This document shows, piece after piece, positions 7,838 through 16,886 of a DNA stretch of 64,000 nucleotides. The stretch comes from Leifsonia williamsii (GTDB lineage Bacteria; Actinomycetota; Actinomycetes; Actinomycetales; Microbacteriaceae). Positions within the stretch are counted from its first letter, which is position 1; every line of letters starts with the position of its first letter. The notes under the pieces were generated by a model, which saw only the letters and a program-made list of their open reading frames with translations, was not told where the DNA came from and searched no databases. A program made the position numbers and the translations under genes. The DNA lies in NCBI RefSeq assembly GCF_030433685.1, contig NZ_JAROCF010000001.1, positions 2,232,001 through 2,296,000 of the forward strand, read 5' to 3'.

Positions 7838-9084
7838 GCCTCCACCTCCTGACGGGTGCCGGCGGGAAGGTACGCCGTGATCAGGAAGCCGCCCGGCACG
7901 TCGTCGTCGGGCCCGGCGTCGAGCCAGCCTCCGGCGAGCCGCGCGCGCTCGCGCATGTTGATGATGCCGCGTCCGTGCGGGTTGGCGGGCGGGCTCGCCG
8001 GTGTGGCGGCGTCGTCCCTCGGGCGGGAAGCCAGCGAGAGCGCCAGCCCGTCGGCGCGCTGGTCGAGGGCGAGCCGGGCGGAGGCGCCGGGGCCGGCGTG
8101 CTTCAGCGCGTTGGTGAGCCCCTCCTGCACGATCCGGTAGGCCGCGAGCTGCTGGGCGGGGGTGAGGGCGGGAGGCGGGTCGGTCCTTGTGCTGTCGCTG
8201 TCGCTATCGCCGAACCGCTCCACCGTCAGGGCGAGACCGGAGGCGGACATGCGGCCGACGAGGTCGTCGAGGTCGCCCAGCCCGGGGTGGACAGGGCCCT
8301 CCGGCGACCCGACGAGCGTCTCGATCAGGACCCGCACCTCCGTGAGCGAGGAGCGGGCGGTGGAGGCGATGGTGGCGAGCGAGGGCGCCACCGCCGCCGG
8401 CCGCTCTTCGGCGAGCAGTCGGGCACCGTCCGCCTGGGCGAGGATGACCGACAGCGAGTGCGCCATGATGTCGTGCACGTCCTGCGCGATCCGCTCGCGC
8501 TCGGCGGTCACCATCGCCTCCGTCTCCGCGGCGCGCAGGTCGTCGACGGTCCGCGACAGCTCCCGCTCGATCGCGCGCGTCCGCGTCCACACGCCGATCA
8601 GGGTGCCGACCAGCCAGGCGACGGCGCCGGCGCTGCCGCAGAGGACGAAGAGGGCGGTGCGTGCTCCCGCGTCGCCCCGCGCGGCGCCGAACCACCAGGC
8701 GAGCAGCCCTGCGATCGAGACGCCGGCCCCGACCGCGAACGCCAGCGCGACGACGCGCCACCGGCCGCGGACCGACGCGGCGACGATCAGGACAACGATG
8801 CCGTACCCGAGGTACACCACCGGCTCGTCGAAGATGCCGCCGGGGAAGAGGAGCTGCCCGATCAGCACCGCGGTCCCGACGGCCATCGCGACGATCGGCT
8901 GCAGGCGGGAGACGCCGATCGCGATCGCCAGTAGCAGCAGCGCCGCCCAGAACGGCAGGGTCGAGCGCAGCATGCCGGGAAGGAGCTGATGGCGGCCGAC
9001 GAGCGCCATCGCCCAGAACACGAAGAACAGGACGGCGATGGCGGGCTCGAACAACCACCGGCTGCGCAGGAGGAGCGTACTCAT
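7834..9084 (-). CDS. Two-component sensor histidine kinase (HisKA_3 type)
   Basis: A 416-residue kinase with about five or six membrane helices in the first 165 residues and little extracytoplasmic material, so it may sense a membrane state. A short coiled segment leads to the HisKA_3 box ERERIAQDVHDIMAH with phospho-acceptor His204. The HATPase part has GLTNALKHAG and, near the end, GRGIINMRERARLAGG. The ATG at 9084 was chosen because it begins the first helix and lies six bases after TACCGT, a leaderless-type -10; longer open frame upstream belongs to the antisense of hisN. It phosphorylates the overlapping response regulator. Confidence 0.93.
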   Translation of the reverse strand: MSTLLLRSRWLFEPAIAVLFFVFWAMALVGRHQLLPGMLRSTLPFWAALLLLAIAIGVSRLQPIVAMAVGTAVLIGQLLFPGGIFDEPVVYLGYGIVVLIVAASVRGRWRVVALAFAVGAGVSIAGLLAWWFGAARGDAGARTALFVLCGSAGAVAWLVGTLIGVWTRTRAIERELSRTVDDLRAAETEAMVTAERERIAQDVHDIMAHSLSVILAQADGARLLAEERPAAVAPSLATIASTARSSLTEVRVLIETLVGSPEGPVHPGLGDLDDLVGRMSASGLALTVERFGDSDSDSTRTDPPPALTPAQQLAAYRIVQEGLTNALKHAGPGASARLALDQRADGLALSLASRPRDDAATPASPPANPHGRGIINMRERARLAGGWLDAGPDDDVPGGFLITAYLPAGTRQEVEA

Positions 9085-9090
9085 ACGGCC

Positions 9091-9096
9091 ACGGTA
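9091..9096 (-). promoter_or_regulatory. -10 hexamer TACCGT before the kinase gene
   Basis: TACCGT on the minus strand, six bases before the kinase ATG (9084). It would give a leaderless kinase-regulator mRNA. Confidence 0.45.
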
Positions 9097-9158
9097 GGGG
9101 CAGGCGACGGGCCGTGTCCGCCGTCGCGGCGGGGAATCAGCCCTGGGGCGGAGGCGGG

Positions 9159-9947
9159 TCAGCCCAGCAGGCGGAGCAGCGCGGAGTGCAGCATCCCGTT
9201 CGAGGCGAGCGCCGACCCGTTGCCCGGCCCGGCCTCCCCGGTGACGGACGTGAAGGTGCCGCCGGCCTCCTCCACGATCGGGATGAGCGCGGCGAGGTCG
9301 TACGTCTTCACGTCGAACTCGCCGACGGCGTCGAGCACGCCCTCGGCGAGCAGCATGTACGACCACATGTCGCCATACGCGCGGTCGCGCCACACGGCCC
9401 TGGTCAGCGCGATGAGCTTGTCGAGGTAGCCGGCGTCGTCCCACTGCGCGATGCTCTGGAAGCTCACGGAGGCGTGCTCGAGGTCGGCGACGCCGGAGAC
9501 GCGGAGGCTGCGCGGCTGCGCTCCCGGCGCGTCCGTCGTCCACGCGCCTCCACCCTCCGCCGCCCACCAGCGCCGGCCGAGCGCGGGCGCGCTGACGACC
9601 CCGACGACCGGCTTGCCGTCGACGGCGAGCGCGATCAGGGTGCCCCACACCGGCACGCCGCGCAGGTAGTTGGCCGTGCCGTCGATGGGGTCGAGGATCC
9701 ACTGCCGAAAGGTGGTGCCTCCGCCGGACGCCTCGCCGAACTCCTCGCCGAGGATCGCGTCCTCGGGCCGCTCGGCCGCCAGCGCCTCCCGGATCGCCCG
9801 CTCCACCGCGAGGTCGGCCTCGGTCACCGGCGTGCGGTCGGGCTTGGTGTCGACGTGGAGGTCGTGGTCGCGGAACCGGGCGGCGGAGATGCCGTCGGCG
9901 AGGTCGGCGAGCCGCAGGGCGAGGGCGAGATCGGCGTCGTAGGTCAC
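9159..9947 (-). CDS. hisN: Histidinol-phosphatase, inositol monophosphatase family
   Basis: A 262-residue Mg-dependent phosphatase of the IMPase superfamily. Metal-site motifs are GEEFGE near residue 67, DPIDGTANYLRG near 86 and DVKTYDLAALIPIVEEAGG near 215. This length and the sequence DPIDGT-N-FLRG-like context match actinobacterial HisN (histidinol phosphate to histidinol), although inositol monophosphatase activity cannot be excluded from sequence alone. Start is GTG at 9947, seven bases downstream of TAGGCT. It is monocistronic; tRNA-Lys lies divergently on the other side. Confidence 0.85.
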   Translation of the reverse strand: MTYDADLALALRLADLADGISAARFRDHDLHVDTKPDRTPVTEADLAVERAIREALAAERPEDAILGEEFGEASGGGTTFRQWILDPIDGTANYLRGVPVWGTLIALAVDGKPVVGVVSAPALGRRWWAAEGGGAWTTDAPGAQPRSLRVSGVADLEHASVSFQSIAQWDDAGYLDKLIALTRAVWRDRAYGDMWSYMLLAEGVLDAVGEFDVKTYDLAALIPIVEEAGGTFTSVTGEAGPGNGSALASNGMLHSALLRLLG

Positions 9948-9954
9948 GGCTCCG

Positions 9955-9960
9955 AGCCTA
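9955..9960 (-). promoter_or_regulatory. -10 hexamer TAGGCT before hisN
   Basis: TAGGCT on the minus strand with seven bases to the GTG of hisN; no ribosome site between them. Confidence 0.5.
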
Positions 9961-9995
9961 GCGGGGGCGGGTCGACACTCCCGAGCGTCACCCGA

Positions 9996-10026
9996 TTGGC
10001 GAACCCCGCGGAACGGATGCTAGTGT
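9996..10026 (+). promoter_or_regulatory. Candidate tRNA-Lys promoter
   Basis: TTGGCG (9996-10001), a 19-base spacer and TAGTGT (10021-10026) stand 30 bases before the mature tRNA 5' end. Spacing is a little long; it is the best -35/-10 pair in the gap. Confidence 0.4.
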
Positions 10027-10056
10027 TGAGCCTCGGTTCGGGTCACCGGATCGGAT

Positions 10057-10132
10057 GCGCCTCTAGCTCAATCGGCAGAGCAATTGACTCTTAATCAATG
10101 GGTTCAGGGTTCAAGTCCCTGGGGGCGCACCA
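10057..10132 (+). tRNA. tRNA-Lys (anticodon CTT)
   Basis: A full cloverleaf of 76 bases with encoded CCA. Acceptor GCGCCTC pairs with GGGGCGC (one T-G pair), the anticodon stem ATTGA/TCAAT encloses loop CTCTTAA with anticodon CTT, and the T arm has GTTCAAG. The discriminator is A. Confidence 0.98.
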
Positions 10133-10137
10133 GAGGA

Positions 10138-10184
10138 GAAGCCCTCGATCGGCGGTAGCGGATCGGGGGCTTCTTCGTTGTCTT
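10138..10184 (+). terminator. Rho-independent terminator after tRNA-Lys
   Basis: GAAGCCCTCGATC (10138-10150) pairs with GATCGGGGGCTTC (10161-10173), 13 pairs with one T-G, loop of ten bases, followed by the T-rich TTCGTTGTCTT. It begins five bases after the tRNA CCA. Confidence 0.85.
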
Positions 10185-10208
10185 GCGCGCCCATGGGACA
10201 ATTGCGGT

Positions 10209-10514
10209 ATGACCACCGCGGTGCCGATCGACGTGCAGGCGATCGCACGCGCGTGCGAGGCGCACGGGGTCGAGAGGCTTCGTATCTTCGGGTCGGTGCT
10301 CGGCGGCGCATTCGACGACGAGACGAGCGACGTCGACTTCCTCGTCGACTTCCTCCCCGGCCGCGGCGGGTTGTTGCATGACTTCTTCGACTTGAAGGTA
10401 GACCTCGAGCGCATCGTCGGCCGCAGCGTCGATCTTGTCGACGCAGGCGCAGTGCGCAATCCCTACTTCGCCCGGTCGGCATTCGCGAGCGCAGAGAACG
10501 TCTATGCAGCCTGA
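10209..10514 (+). CDS. MntA-type nucleotidyltransferase (antitoxin)
   Basis: A 101-residue minimal nucleotidyltransferase. FGSVLGG...SDVDFLVDF (residues 27-45) contains the GS and DxD catalytic elements of the MNT fold; a further Asp in SVDLVDAG near 81 completes the triad. In known MntA/HepT systems this enzyme neutralises the HepT RNase by adding AMP to a Tyr of the toxin. The next gene is a hepT homologue, its ATG overlapping this gene's stop region by 11 bases. The pair sits just behind tRNA-Lys, a common landing site for mobile cargo. It is intact here, whereas its toxin is interrupted. Confidence 0.85.
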   Translation: MTTAVPIDVQAIARACEAHGVERLRIFGSVLGGAFDDETSDVDFLVDFLPGRGGLLHDFFDLKVDLERIVGRSVDLVDAGAVRNPYFARSAFASAENVYAA

Positions 10515-10899
10515 GTCACCGGCCTAGCTGTGGGATGCGCACGAGGCCGCGACGAAGGCCGCGTCGATCGCTCACGGACACGAGCGAGCGACGTATCTGG
10601 GCGACTGGGTACTTCAAGCCGCGGTCGAGCGCCAGCTCGAGATACTTGGCGAGGCCCTCAAGAAACTTCGCTCGGCCGACGCGCACACCGCAGGCCGGAT
10701 TCCGGACGTTCACGCGATCATCGCGACCCGCAACATCCTGGTGCACGCATACGCGCAGGTCGATCAGCGGCGCGTGTGGGACATCCTGACCGACGACCTC
10801 CCCAGGCTGATCCCGGTCCTCGCCGATTTGCTCAGAGAAGTCGACGATGCCGGAGATGAGGACGAGTATGACGACTCGTCGCTCCTCCCCGGTCCGTGA
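10504..10899 (+). pseudogene. HepT-like toxin with an in-frame TAG at codon 8
   Basis: Reading from the ATG at 10504 gives seven residues (MQPESPA), then TAG at 10525-10527, then a full HepT (DUF86) domain to a TGA at 10897-10899. The domain keeps the toxin motif RX4HXY as RNILVHAY, plus AVERQLEILGEALKKL. Homologues that I know read ALLWDA at this point, so TAG replaces what was probably a TTG or CTG leucine codon. The rest of the frame (about 123 codons) has no other lesion, so the mutation is recent, is a sequencing error, or is bypassed by initiation at CTG 10528 or by stop readthrough. Overlap with mntA fits a toxin-antitoxin operon. Confidence 0.8.
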
Positions 10900-10909
10900 G
10901 AATGGCGGG

Positions 10910-11221
10910 ATGATCACCGATCCCGATGTCATCGCGGAGCTGCGCGACGTCGGCTGGCGGCGCGCGGATCCAGACCGCGAAGAGCCGTACGACTACCGGA
11001 TCACCGGCATCAGGCTCGCCCCGGGAAACGTGACTCTGGAACTGGCGCAGCGCGACGGGCGGTCCGGCTCGCTGTACATCGGACTGCCCTCCTCGGATGC
11101 GCCGAAGCCGTGGTTGTACCTGCCCCCCGAAGATGCCCGGGACTGGGTCGCCCAGCTTCTGATCTCCCTCGACGAGGAGGCCTTCACGGCGGGCTTCGAC
11201 GGTGTGATCCGCCTGTCGTGA
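10910..11221 (+). CDS. Hypothetical protein, 103 residues
   Basis: A small acidic cytoplasmic protein without a domain I recognise. It starts ATG (10910), eleven bases after the hepT stop, so it may be part of the same transcript and of the tRNA-Lys-linked cargo. Features: a basic/acidic N-terminus (GWRRADPDREEPYDYRITG) and an aromatic loop (PKPWLYLPPEDARDWVAQLL). Such single-domain proteins often act as immunity-like or regulatory partners, but nothing here proves it. Confidence 0.6.
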   Translation: MITDPDVIAELRDVGWRRADPDREEPYDYRITGIRLAPGNVTLELAQRDGRSGSLYIGLPSSDAPKPWLYLPPEDARDWVAQLLISLDEEAFTAGFDGVIRLS

Positions 11222-11331
11222 GGCTTCGCCGTTTCTCAGGAGTCGTCTCGGAAGAATTCCTGCGCTTCTGCACCTTTTCCCCTAAGCTGCCCCGGGGACC
11301 GCGGCGTCGCGGTCGGAGGGGGAGGCACATC

Positions 11332-13095
11332 GTGCAGGTCAGCATCCGTAGGGTCATCGGGGCCGTCACCGCGGCGGGGGCCGCAGCGGCGCTCGTCGTC
11401 GCGGGAGTGACGCCCGCGTCGGCCACGCAGGACCCGGGGGACGGCCCGCAGCCGTCGCTCGAGCAGATGAACACCGCGCGGGATCACACGCTCGGCGCCA
11501 CACTTGACCGGAGCGACGGCGTGGAGGCGCTGGCGGGATCATCCGCGCCGCCGCCCGGTGTGCCCGGCATCGACGTGAGCTACTGGCAGGGCAACGTCGA
11601 CTGGGCGAAGGTCGCGGCCGGCGGGAAGAAGTTCGCGTACGTGAAGGCCACGGAAGACATAGACACCCCGAACTCGCTGTACAACAGTCAGTGGTCCGGT
11701 GCCAGGAGCGCAGGGCTTCTGACCGGTGCGTACCACTTCGCGACGCCGAACACCTCGTCGGGGACCGCCCAAGCGTCCTACTTCCTCAGCAACGGTGGCT
11801 CGTGGACTGCGGACGGGCGCACCCTGCCGCCGATGCTGGATATCGAGGCGAACCCATACAAGAACGGTCTCAACGAGTGCTGGGGGATGACTCCCGCGAA
11901 CCTCGTGCGCTGGGTGAAGGACTTCACTTTCACCGTGGAGAACAAGATCGGCCGTACCCCGGTGATCTATACCAACACCGGTTGGTGGAGCCGCTGCACG
12001 TCGAACAACGGTGACATGGCCAACTATCCTCTCACCGTCGCCAACTGGACCACAGCCAAGACCCCCGGCGCATTGCCGGCGACCTGGCCCGGGTACACGT
12101 TCTGGCAGTACAACGACGATGACAAGGGCGCTCTCGTCGGCGACCAGCAGGTCTTCAACGGCACGCTCGCCCAGCTGCGCGACTTCGCGCTCAACGCGCG
12201 CGTCTCCGGCGCCGACCGGTTCGGGACCAGTGCGTCGCTCGCGGCGGCGTTCAAGCCGGGTGGCGTCGTCTACGTCGCCTCGGGGGCCGCGTTCCCGGAC
12301 GCGCTGTCGGCGGGGCCGGCGACGAAGGGGGCAGGACCGGTGCTGCTCATCCAGCCGTTCGCCATCCCGGCGCCGGTCGCCACCGAGCTGCGGAGACTCA
12401 AGCCGTCGAAGATCGTGGTGCTGGGCGGGGCGACGTCGGTGAATGCCTCCACCGTCAACGCCCTCAAGAGCTACTCGGGCAACGTGATCCGCTACTCGGG
12501 CCCCGACCGCTATGACACGAGCGCGGCGGTGGCAGCCACCTTCAGCGCACCCCAGAAGGACGTGTACGTGGCTTCCGGCCTCAACTTCCCCGATGCGCTC
12601 TCGGGTGCGGCGGTCGCTGCCGGGCGTGTGCCCGGGCCACTGCTCCTCACCACGCCCGGCGGCATCCCGCAGCGGGTCGCCAACGAGCTGGCGCGGCTCA
12701 AGCCGGCAACTATCCACGTCATCGGCGGCGCTGCCTCGGTGAGCTCTCAGGTCGAGGTGCAGCTCAAGAACTACACGGCGAGCCGAACGCCCGCCTCGGT
12801 GAAGCGCGTCTCCGGCGCCGACCGCTTCGACACGAGCGCGGCCATCGCGGCGCCGTTCCCCGCGGGCGGCACCGTCTACGTCGCCAACGGGCTCGGCTTC
12901 CCCGACGCGCTGTCGGGGGCTCCGGTGGCCGGGGCGACCGACTCGCCGGTGCTGCTCGTGCAGGCGACCGCGATCCCGGAGAGTGTGAAGGCGCGGCTGC
13001 AGCAGCTCAAGCCGAAGCGGATCGTCATCCTCGGCGGCAACGCGTCGGTGTCGCCGTCGGTCGCGGCGCAGCTGCAGAGCTACCGCGTCGGCTGA
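11332..13095 (+). CDS. Secreted GH25 lysozyme with three CWB2 repeats
   Basis: A 587-residue exported muramidase. The start is GTG at 11332, preceded by GGAGGGGGAGG; it opens a signal peptide (residues 1-31, ending ASA). The GH25 domain spans about 78-285, with Asp81 in GIDVSYWQG, the catalytic pair Asp170/Glu172 in MLDIEANP, and WQYND closing the barrel. Three cell-wall-binding type 2 repeats follow (about 290-385, 386-485, 486-587), each opening with R-x-S-G-x-D-R and containing FPDALSG. GH25 cleaves the MurNAc-GlcNAc bond; CWB2 modules bind anionic wall polymers. It is likely an autolysin for wall turnover or daughter separation. It stands alone between the tRNA-Lys cargo and the AI-2E transporter. 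Confidence 0.93.
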   Translation: MQVSIRRVIGAVTAAGAAAALVVAGVTPASATQDPGDGPQPSLEQMNTARDHTLGATLDRSDGVEALAGSSAPPPGVPGIDVSYWQGNVDWAKVAAGGKKFAYVKATEDIDTPNSLYNSQWSGARSAGLLTGAYHFATPNTSSGTAQASYFLSNGGSWTADGRTLPPMLDIEANPYKNGLNECWGMTPANLVRWVKDFTFTVENKIGRTPVIYTNTGWWSRCTSNNGDMANYPLTVANWTTAKTPGALPATWPGYTFWQYNDDDKGALVGDQQVFNGTLAQLRDFALNARVSGADRFGTSASLAAAFKPGGVVYVASGAAFPDALSAGPATKGAGPVLLIQPFAIPAPVATELRRLKPSKIVVLGGATSVNASTVNALKSYSGNVIRYSGPDRYDTSAAVAATFSAPQKDVYVASGLNFPDALSGAAVAAGRVPGPLLLTTPGGIPQRVANELARLKPATIHVIGGAASVSSQVEVQLKNYTASRTPASVKRVSGADRFDTSAAIAAPFPAGGTVYVANGLGFPDALSGAPVAGATDSPVLLVQATAIPESVKARLQQLKPKRIVILGGNASVSPSVAAQLQSYRVG

Positions 13096-13122
13096 CCGCA
13101 CGCGGGGGGAGGGGGCGCGCGG

Positions 13123-14268
13123 TCAGCGCGCCTCCTTCCTCGGCCAGACCAGCTCCTTCACGATGAGGATGATGCCGGCGGAGATGGGGATGGCGACCAG
13201 CGCCCCGGGCAGGCCGAACAGCGTCGAGCCGGCGAGTGCCGAGATCAGGACCACCGAGCCGGGCACCTGCACCGCCTTGCCCATCACCTTCGGGGTCAGG
13301 ATGTACGCCTCCACCTGCATGTAGATCAGCATCAGCACGAGCACGACGACACCGCTGACCGGCGAATGGATGAACGCCAGCACACTCATGATCACGGTGG
13401 TGAGCACGGTGCCGATCAACGGGATCAGCGTGATGAAGAAGGCCGCGATGCCGATCAGGTAGGCACCGGGGACGCCGGTCGCGACCAGCAGGATGATGCT
13501 GTACACCGAGTTGAAGAACGCCAGCACGACCATCCCGCTGAGGTAGCGCCCGAAGTTCTGCAGGATGCGCTCCGCGTAGGACACGAACGTGTCGCGGTGC
13601 GAGCGTGACACCAGCCGGTACGCGGCCTGCTTCGTCGCGTCGTACGAGGCGATGAAGTAGATGGTGAGCACGACGATGAAGAAGCCGGTGGTGAGCCCGT
13701 CGACCACCGACAGGCCGAAGCCGAGCAGGCCCTCCCCGAGCCCGGCCCACAGCTGAGGGCTCTGCGCCTGCTGCTGCACCCACGACACGAACTGGCCCAG
13801 CACGCCGTTGCTCGACGCGTTCGCCTGGTCGAACCAGCCCTCGTCGCGCAGCCGTGCCACCTCCGCCGGGATCGCGGTCGCGAGCGCCTGCACCTGGGAG
13901 ACGACCAGCGGCACCACGATCCACACGATCGCGACGAGCAGTGCGACCAGCAGCACGATCACGGTCACGATCGCCCAGCCGCGGCGCATCCCGTGGCGCT
14001 GGAACCACCGGATCAGCGGGTCGAGGCCGACGGTCGCGAACAGCGCCAGGAACACGGAGAACAGGATGGAGCGGAGCCCGTACAGGGCGAGCCCGGTGAC
14101 GACCGCTCCGACGGCGCCGAGGGCGACCAGGTAGCCGAAGGTGAGGGGGCTGCGGTGCAGGAGCGGCACACGGTCGGGGACGGGAGCCGCCTGCGGTGCC
14201 GCGGCGGGAGGGGACGCCGTGGCCGCGCCGCGGGCGGCGGGCCGGGCGGCGGGCCGGATGAATCGCAT
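13123..14268 (-). CDS. AI-2E family transporter (PerM-like)
   Basis: A 381-residue membrane protein with the AI-2E exporter family pattern: two to three helices, a periplasmic helical segment, then a cluster of five helices with the family signature PLIGTVLTTVIMS and the final GLPGALVAIPISAGI. Family members include the TqsA-type AI-2 exporter and Na+/H+ antiporters, so substrate is open. The N-terminal 40 residues are Pro/Ala-rich and cytoplasmic. TACGCT seven bases before the ATG suggests a leaderless mRNA. Convergent with the lysozyme gene, 27 bases between stops. Confidence 0.9.
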   Translation of the reverse strand: MRFIRPAARPAARGAATASPPAAAPQAAPVPDRVPLLHRSPLTFGYLVALGAVGAVVTGLALYGLRSILFSVFLALFATVGLDPLIRWFQRHGMRRGWAIVTVIVLLVALLVAIVWIVVPLVVSQVQALATAIPAEVARLRDEGWFDQANASSNGVLGQFVSWVQQQAQSPQLWAGLGEGLLGFGLSVVDGLTTGFFIVVLTIYFIASYDATKQAAYRLVSRSHRDTFVSYAERILQNFGRYLSGMVVLAFFNSVYSIILLVATGVPGAYLIGIAAFFITLIPLIGTVLTTVIMSVLAFIHSPVSGVVVLVLMLIYMQVEAYILTPKVMGKAVQVPGSVVLISALAGSTLFGLPGALVAIPISAGIILIVKELVWPRKEAR

Positions 14269-14275
14269 GGCCGAG

Positions 14276-14281
14276 AGCGTA
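14276..14281 (-). promoter_or_regulatory. -10 hexamer TACGCT before the AI-2E gene
   Basis: TACGCT on the minus strand with seven bases to the ATG at 14268. Confidence 0.45.
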
Positions 14282-14351
14282 TCGGCCCCCGATCACGCAC
14301 AACAGGACCGACGCACGCCGGCGCCGAGAGCGACCGAGTGACAGGCCCGGG

Positions 14352-15194
14352 TCAGCGGTCCGCAGCGATGACCGAGAAGTCGTCCTCGCCGCGCCCTGCG
14401 TCGATGGCGCGTTGCAGCTCGGCCGCGACGAGGGCGACCGCCGGGAGCGGCACGTCGGCGCTCGCGAGCATCAGCCGGGTGTCCTTGGCGAGCGCCGCCG
14501 CCGAGAACTGGGCGTCGCCGTAGTCGCCGGAGGCCACCACGGGCCCCTTCGTCGCGGCGAGCGCCGCCAGCGGGGTCAGCGACAGCGTCTCCAGGGCGTC
14601 TTCGGCGGACATCCCGGCGCTCTGGCCGAGCCGGAGCGCCTCGGACAGGGCCTCCATGCCGACCGCGAGCGCCAGGTTCGCGACGAGCTTGGCCGCGGCG
14701 GCTTCGCGGGCGGCGGGGTAGGTGCGCAGCTTGTCGGGGTCCGCCCACAGCCCGACGACGCGGCGGGCGGCGCGCACCGCCTCCGTCTCGCCGCCGAGCA
14801 GCACGGCGAGCGAGCCGGCGCGGGCGGGTGCGAGCGAGCCGATGACAGGGGAGTGGACGTGGCGGAGGTCGTGGTCGGCCGCCCACGCCGAGAACGCGTC
14901 GGCGTCGGCGGGGGAGACGGTGGTCACGTCGATCCAGAGCGCTCCCGGGAGGAAGGGCAGGCCGCCGTCGACGATCACCTCGCGCACGGTCTCGGGCCCG
15001 AACAGCACGCTGACGACCGCGTCGGCGTCGCCCACCGCCTCGGCGGCCGAGGCGGCGACCCGGGCGCCGCGCCTCCCCACCTCCTCGGCGGGTCCGGGCG
15101 AGCGGTTCCACACGGTCACCTGGTGGCCGTTGTCGATCAGATGCGTGACGAGCTCGCGCCCCATGCGGCCGAGCCCGAGGAAGGCGATCTTCAT
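14352..15194 (-). CDS. NAD(P)-dependent beta-hydroxyacid dehydrogenase family protein
   Basis: A 280-residue 6-phosphogluconate/3-hydroxyisobutyrate dehydrogenase-like oxidoreductase. The Rossmann start is FLGLGRMG (residues 5-12) and NRSPG at the end of beta-2 suggests NADPH. The catalytic lysine of the family fits [19 protein letters not shown] near 168. Family members reduce hydroxyacids, imines or glyoxylate; substrate is unknown here. Its ATG overlaps the sigma-factor TGA by four bases (ATGA), making it the third gene of the ECF42 operon. It may be an effector of that regulon or only a hitch-hiker. Confidence 0.85.
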   Translation of the reverse strand: MKIAFLGLGRMGRELVTHLIDNGHQVTVWNRSPGPAEEVGRRGARVAASAAEAVGDADAVVSVLFGPETVREVIVDGGLPFLPGALWIDVTTVSPADADAFSAWAADHDLRHVHSPVIGSLAPARAGSLAVLLGGETEAVRAARRVVGLWADPDKLRTYPAAREAAAAKLVANLALAVGMEALSEALRLGQSAGMSAEDALETLSLTPLAALAATKGPVVASGDYGDAQFSAAALAKDTRLMLASADVPLPAVALVAAELQRAIDAGRGEDDFSVIAADR

Positions 15195-16519
15195 CCCTCC
15201 ACTGTGCGCTCCCGCTGCGCATCGGGGAAGGGGCCGGGCGCGGGGAGGTCGTGCGCGAGCGCCTCCCGCTCGCGCCGCAGGAAGACGCGCTCGGCGGGCG
15301 TGCGGCACAGCGCCTCGGCACGCTCGTACGCGGCCGCCGCCTCGGTCGTGCGTCCGAGCCGGCGCAGCAGCGCTGCGCGCGCCGCGTGCAGCAGGTGGTA
15401 GCCGTCCAGCCGCTCCCGCACGGGTTCCAGCGCGGCGAGGGCGGCGTCGGGGCCGTGCACCTCCGCCACGGCCACGGCCCGGTTCAGCGCGACGACCGGC
15501 GTCGGGTGGAGGCGCTGCAGCTGGTCGTAGAGCGCGACGATCTGCCGCCAGTCGGTGTCGCCGGCGGTCGCCGCGTCGTCGTGCACCGCCTGGATCGCGG
15601 CCTGCAGCTGGTACGGTCCCGGCCGGCCCCGCGCCAGGAGGGCCCGGACGAGCGCGTGGCCCTCCGCGATCCTGGTCGCGTCCCAGCGGGATCGGTCCTG
15701 CAGCGGCAAGGGGATCAGCACCCCGTCGGCATCGAGCCGCGCCGTGCGCCGGGCGTCGATCAGCAGCAGCAGCGCCAGCAGCCCGGCCGCCTCCTCCTCG
15801 TCCGGCAGCAGCCGGTGCAGCAGGCGCGCGAGCCGCAGGGCCTCGTCGCACAGCTCCTCGCGCAGCAGGTCGTCGCCGGCGCTCGCCGCGTACCCCTCGT
15901 TGAACACGAGGTAGACGACCGCCAGCACCGAGCCGAGCCGCTCGGGCAGCTCGCCGGAGGAGGGGATGCGGTACGGGATGCGCGCGTCCCTGATCTTCGC
16001 CTTCGCGCGCGATATCCGCTGGGCCATCGTGGTCTCCGGGACGAGGAAGGCGTGCGCGATCTCGGCGGTCGTCAGCCCGCCGAGCAGGCGCAGGGTCAGC
16101 GCGACCCGGGCCGACGGGGCGAGTGCGGGGTGGCAGCAGGTGAACAGGAGGCGGAGGCGGTCGTCGCCGAAGCGGGCGTCGGCGGTAGCCGGGTCGGCGG
16201 ACGCGTCCGCGTCGCCGTGCGCGCGCTCGAGCGCGTGCAGGAGGGCCGCCTCCGCCTCCTTCGTCCGCCCGTTCGCCTCGCGGCGCAGCCGGTCGATCGC
16301 GCGCCGCCGGGCGGTGGTGATGATCCACCCGGCGGGAGCGGGCGGCACGCCGTCTCGCGGCCAGCGCTCGACCGCGGCGGCGAACGCCTCCTGCACGGCG
16401 TCCTCCGCCCGGTCGAGGTCGCCGAGCACGCGGTAGAGCACCGACACGGCACGGCCGTACTCGGCGCGTGCGGCCGCCGCCACTACTGCGACCGCGGCCG
16501 GGTCGGAGGAGGTCGTCAC
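15191..16519 (-). CDS. ECF42-type RNA polymerase sigma factor
   Basis: A 442-residue extracytoplasmic-function sigma factor with a long C-terminal extension. Region 2 has [17 protein letters not shown] near residue 37 and region 4 has [31 protein letters not shown] near 145; after residue 190 a helical TPR-like domain of about 240 residues follows (KRxA-type helices such as [16 protein letters not shown]). This is the ECF42 architecture (DUF6596), a group normally encoded beside DGPF proteins, as here. It starts with GTG one base after the stop of the DGPF gene. The C-terminal domain is thought to control sigma activity in place of a classical anti-sigma factor. A second homologous pair lies at 42765-44418. 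Confidence 0.93.
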   Translation of the reverse strand: MTTSSDPAAVAVVAAAARAEYGRAVSVLYRVLGDLDRAEDAVQEAFAAAVERWPRDGVPPAPAGWIITTARRRAIDRLRREANGRTKEAEAALLHALERAHGDADASADPATADARFGDDRLRLLFTCCHPALAPSARVALTLRLLGGLTTAEIAHAFLVPETTMAQRISRAKAKIRDARIPYRIPSSGELPERLGSVLAVVYLVFNEGYAASAGDDLLREELCDEALRLARLLHRLLPDEEEAAGLLALLLLIDARRTARLDADGVLIPLPLQDRSRWDATRIAEGHALVRALLARGRPGPYQLQAAIQAVHDDAATAGDTDWRQIVALYDQLQRLHPTPVVALNRAVAVAEVHGPDAALAALEPVRERLDGYHLLHAARAALLRRLGRTTEAAAAYERAEALCRTPAERVFLRREREALAHDLPAPGPFPDAQRERTVEG

Positions 16520-16520
16520 G

Positions 16521-16862
16521 TCAGCCCGCGAACGGCCGCACCTCGATGGGCAGCGTCGTCGCCGCGGCGACGCGCCTGCCCCACTCGAGCGCGGCGTCGA
16601 GATCGGGGACGTCGACGATCGTGAAGCCGCCGAGGAACTCCTTCGCCTCCGCGAACGGCCCGTCGGTCACGAGCAGCTCGCCGCCGGAGGGGCGCACGAC
16701 GGTCGCCGTGGCCGGCGGCAGGAGGCCGCCCGAGAACACCCACACGCCGGCGGCGCGCATGTCGGCGTTGACGTCCGTCACGTCGCGCTCGATGACGTCC
16801 ATCACCTCCGGCTCCGGGATGGGGCCGTCGGGCTGGATGACGCTGAGCAGGTACTGGGTCAT
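16521..16862 (-). CDS. DGPF/YCII domain protein (ECF42 partner)
   Basis: A 113-residue ferredoxin-like fold protein with the eponymous [15 protein letters not shown] at residues 68-82. DGPF proteins are the conserved targets and neighbours of ECF42 sigma factors; their biochemical role is unknown, though related YCII proteins have a His/Asp pocket. It is the first gene of the operon DGPF, sigma, dehydrogenase. Upstream, TGTCGA-N17-CGT (16887-16915) is the likely ECF42-dependent promoter, implying positive autoregulation. Confidence 0.92.
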   Translation of the reverse strand: MTQYLLSVIQPDGPIPEPEVMDVIERDVTDVNADMRAAGVWVFSGGLLPPATATVVRPSGGELLVTDGPFAEAKEFLGGFTIVDVPDLDAALEWGRRVAAATTLPIEVRPFAG

Positions 16863-16886
16863 GGTGAGGTCCTTTCTCTCACCGTC

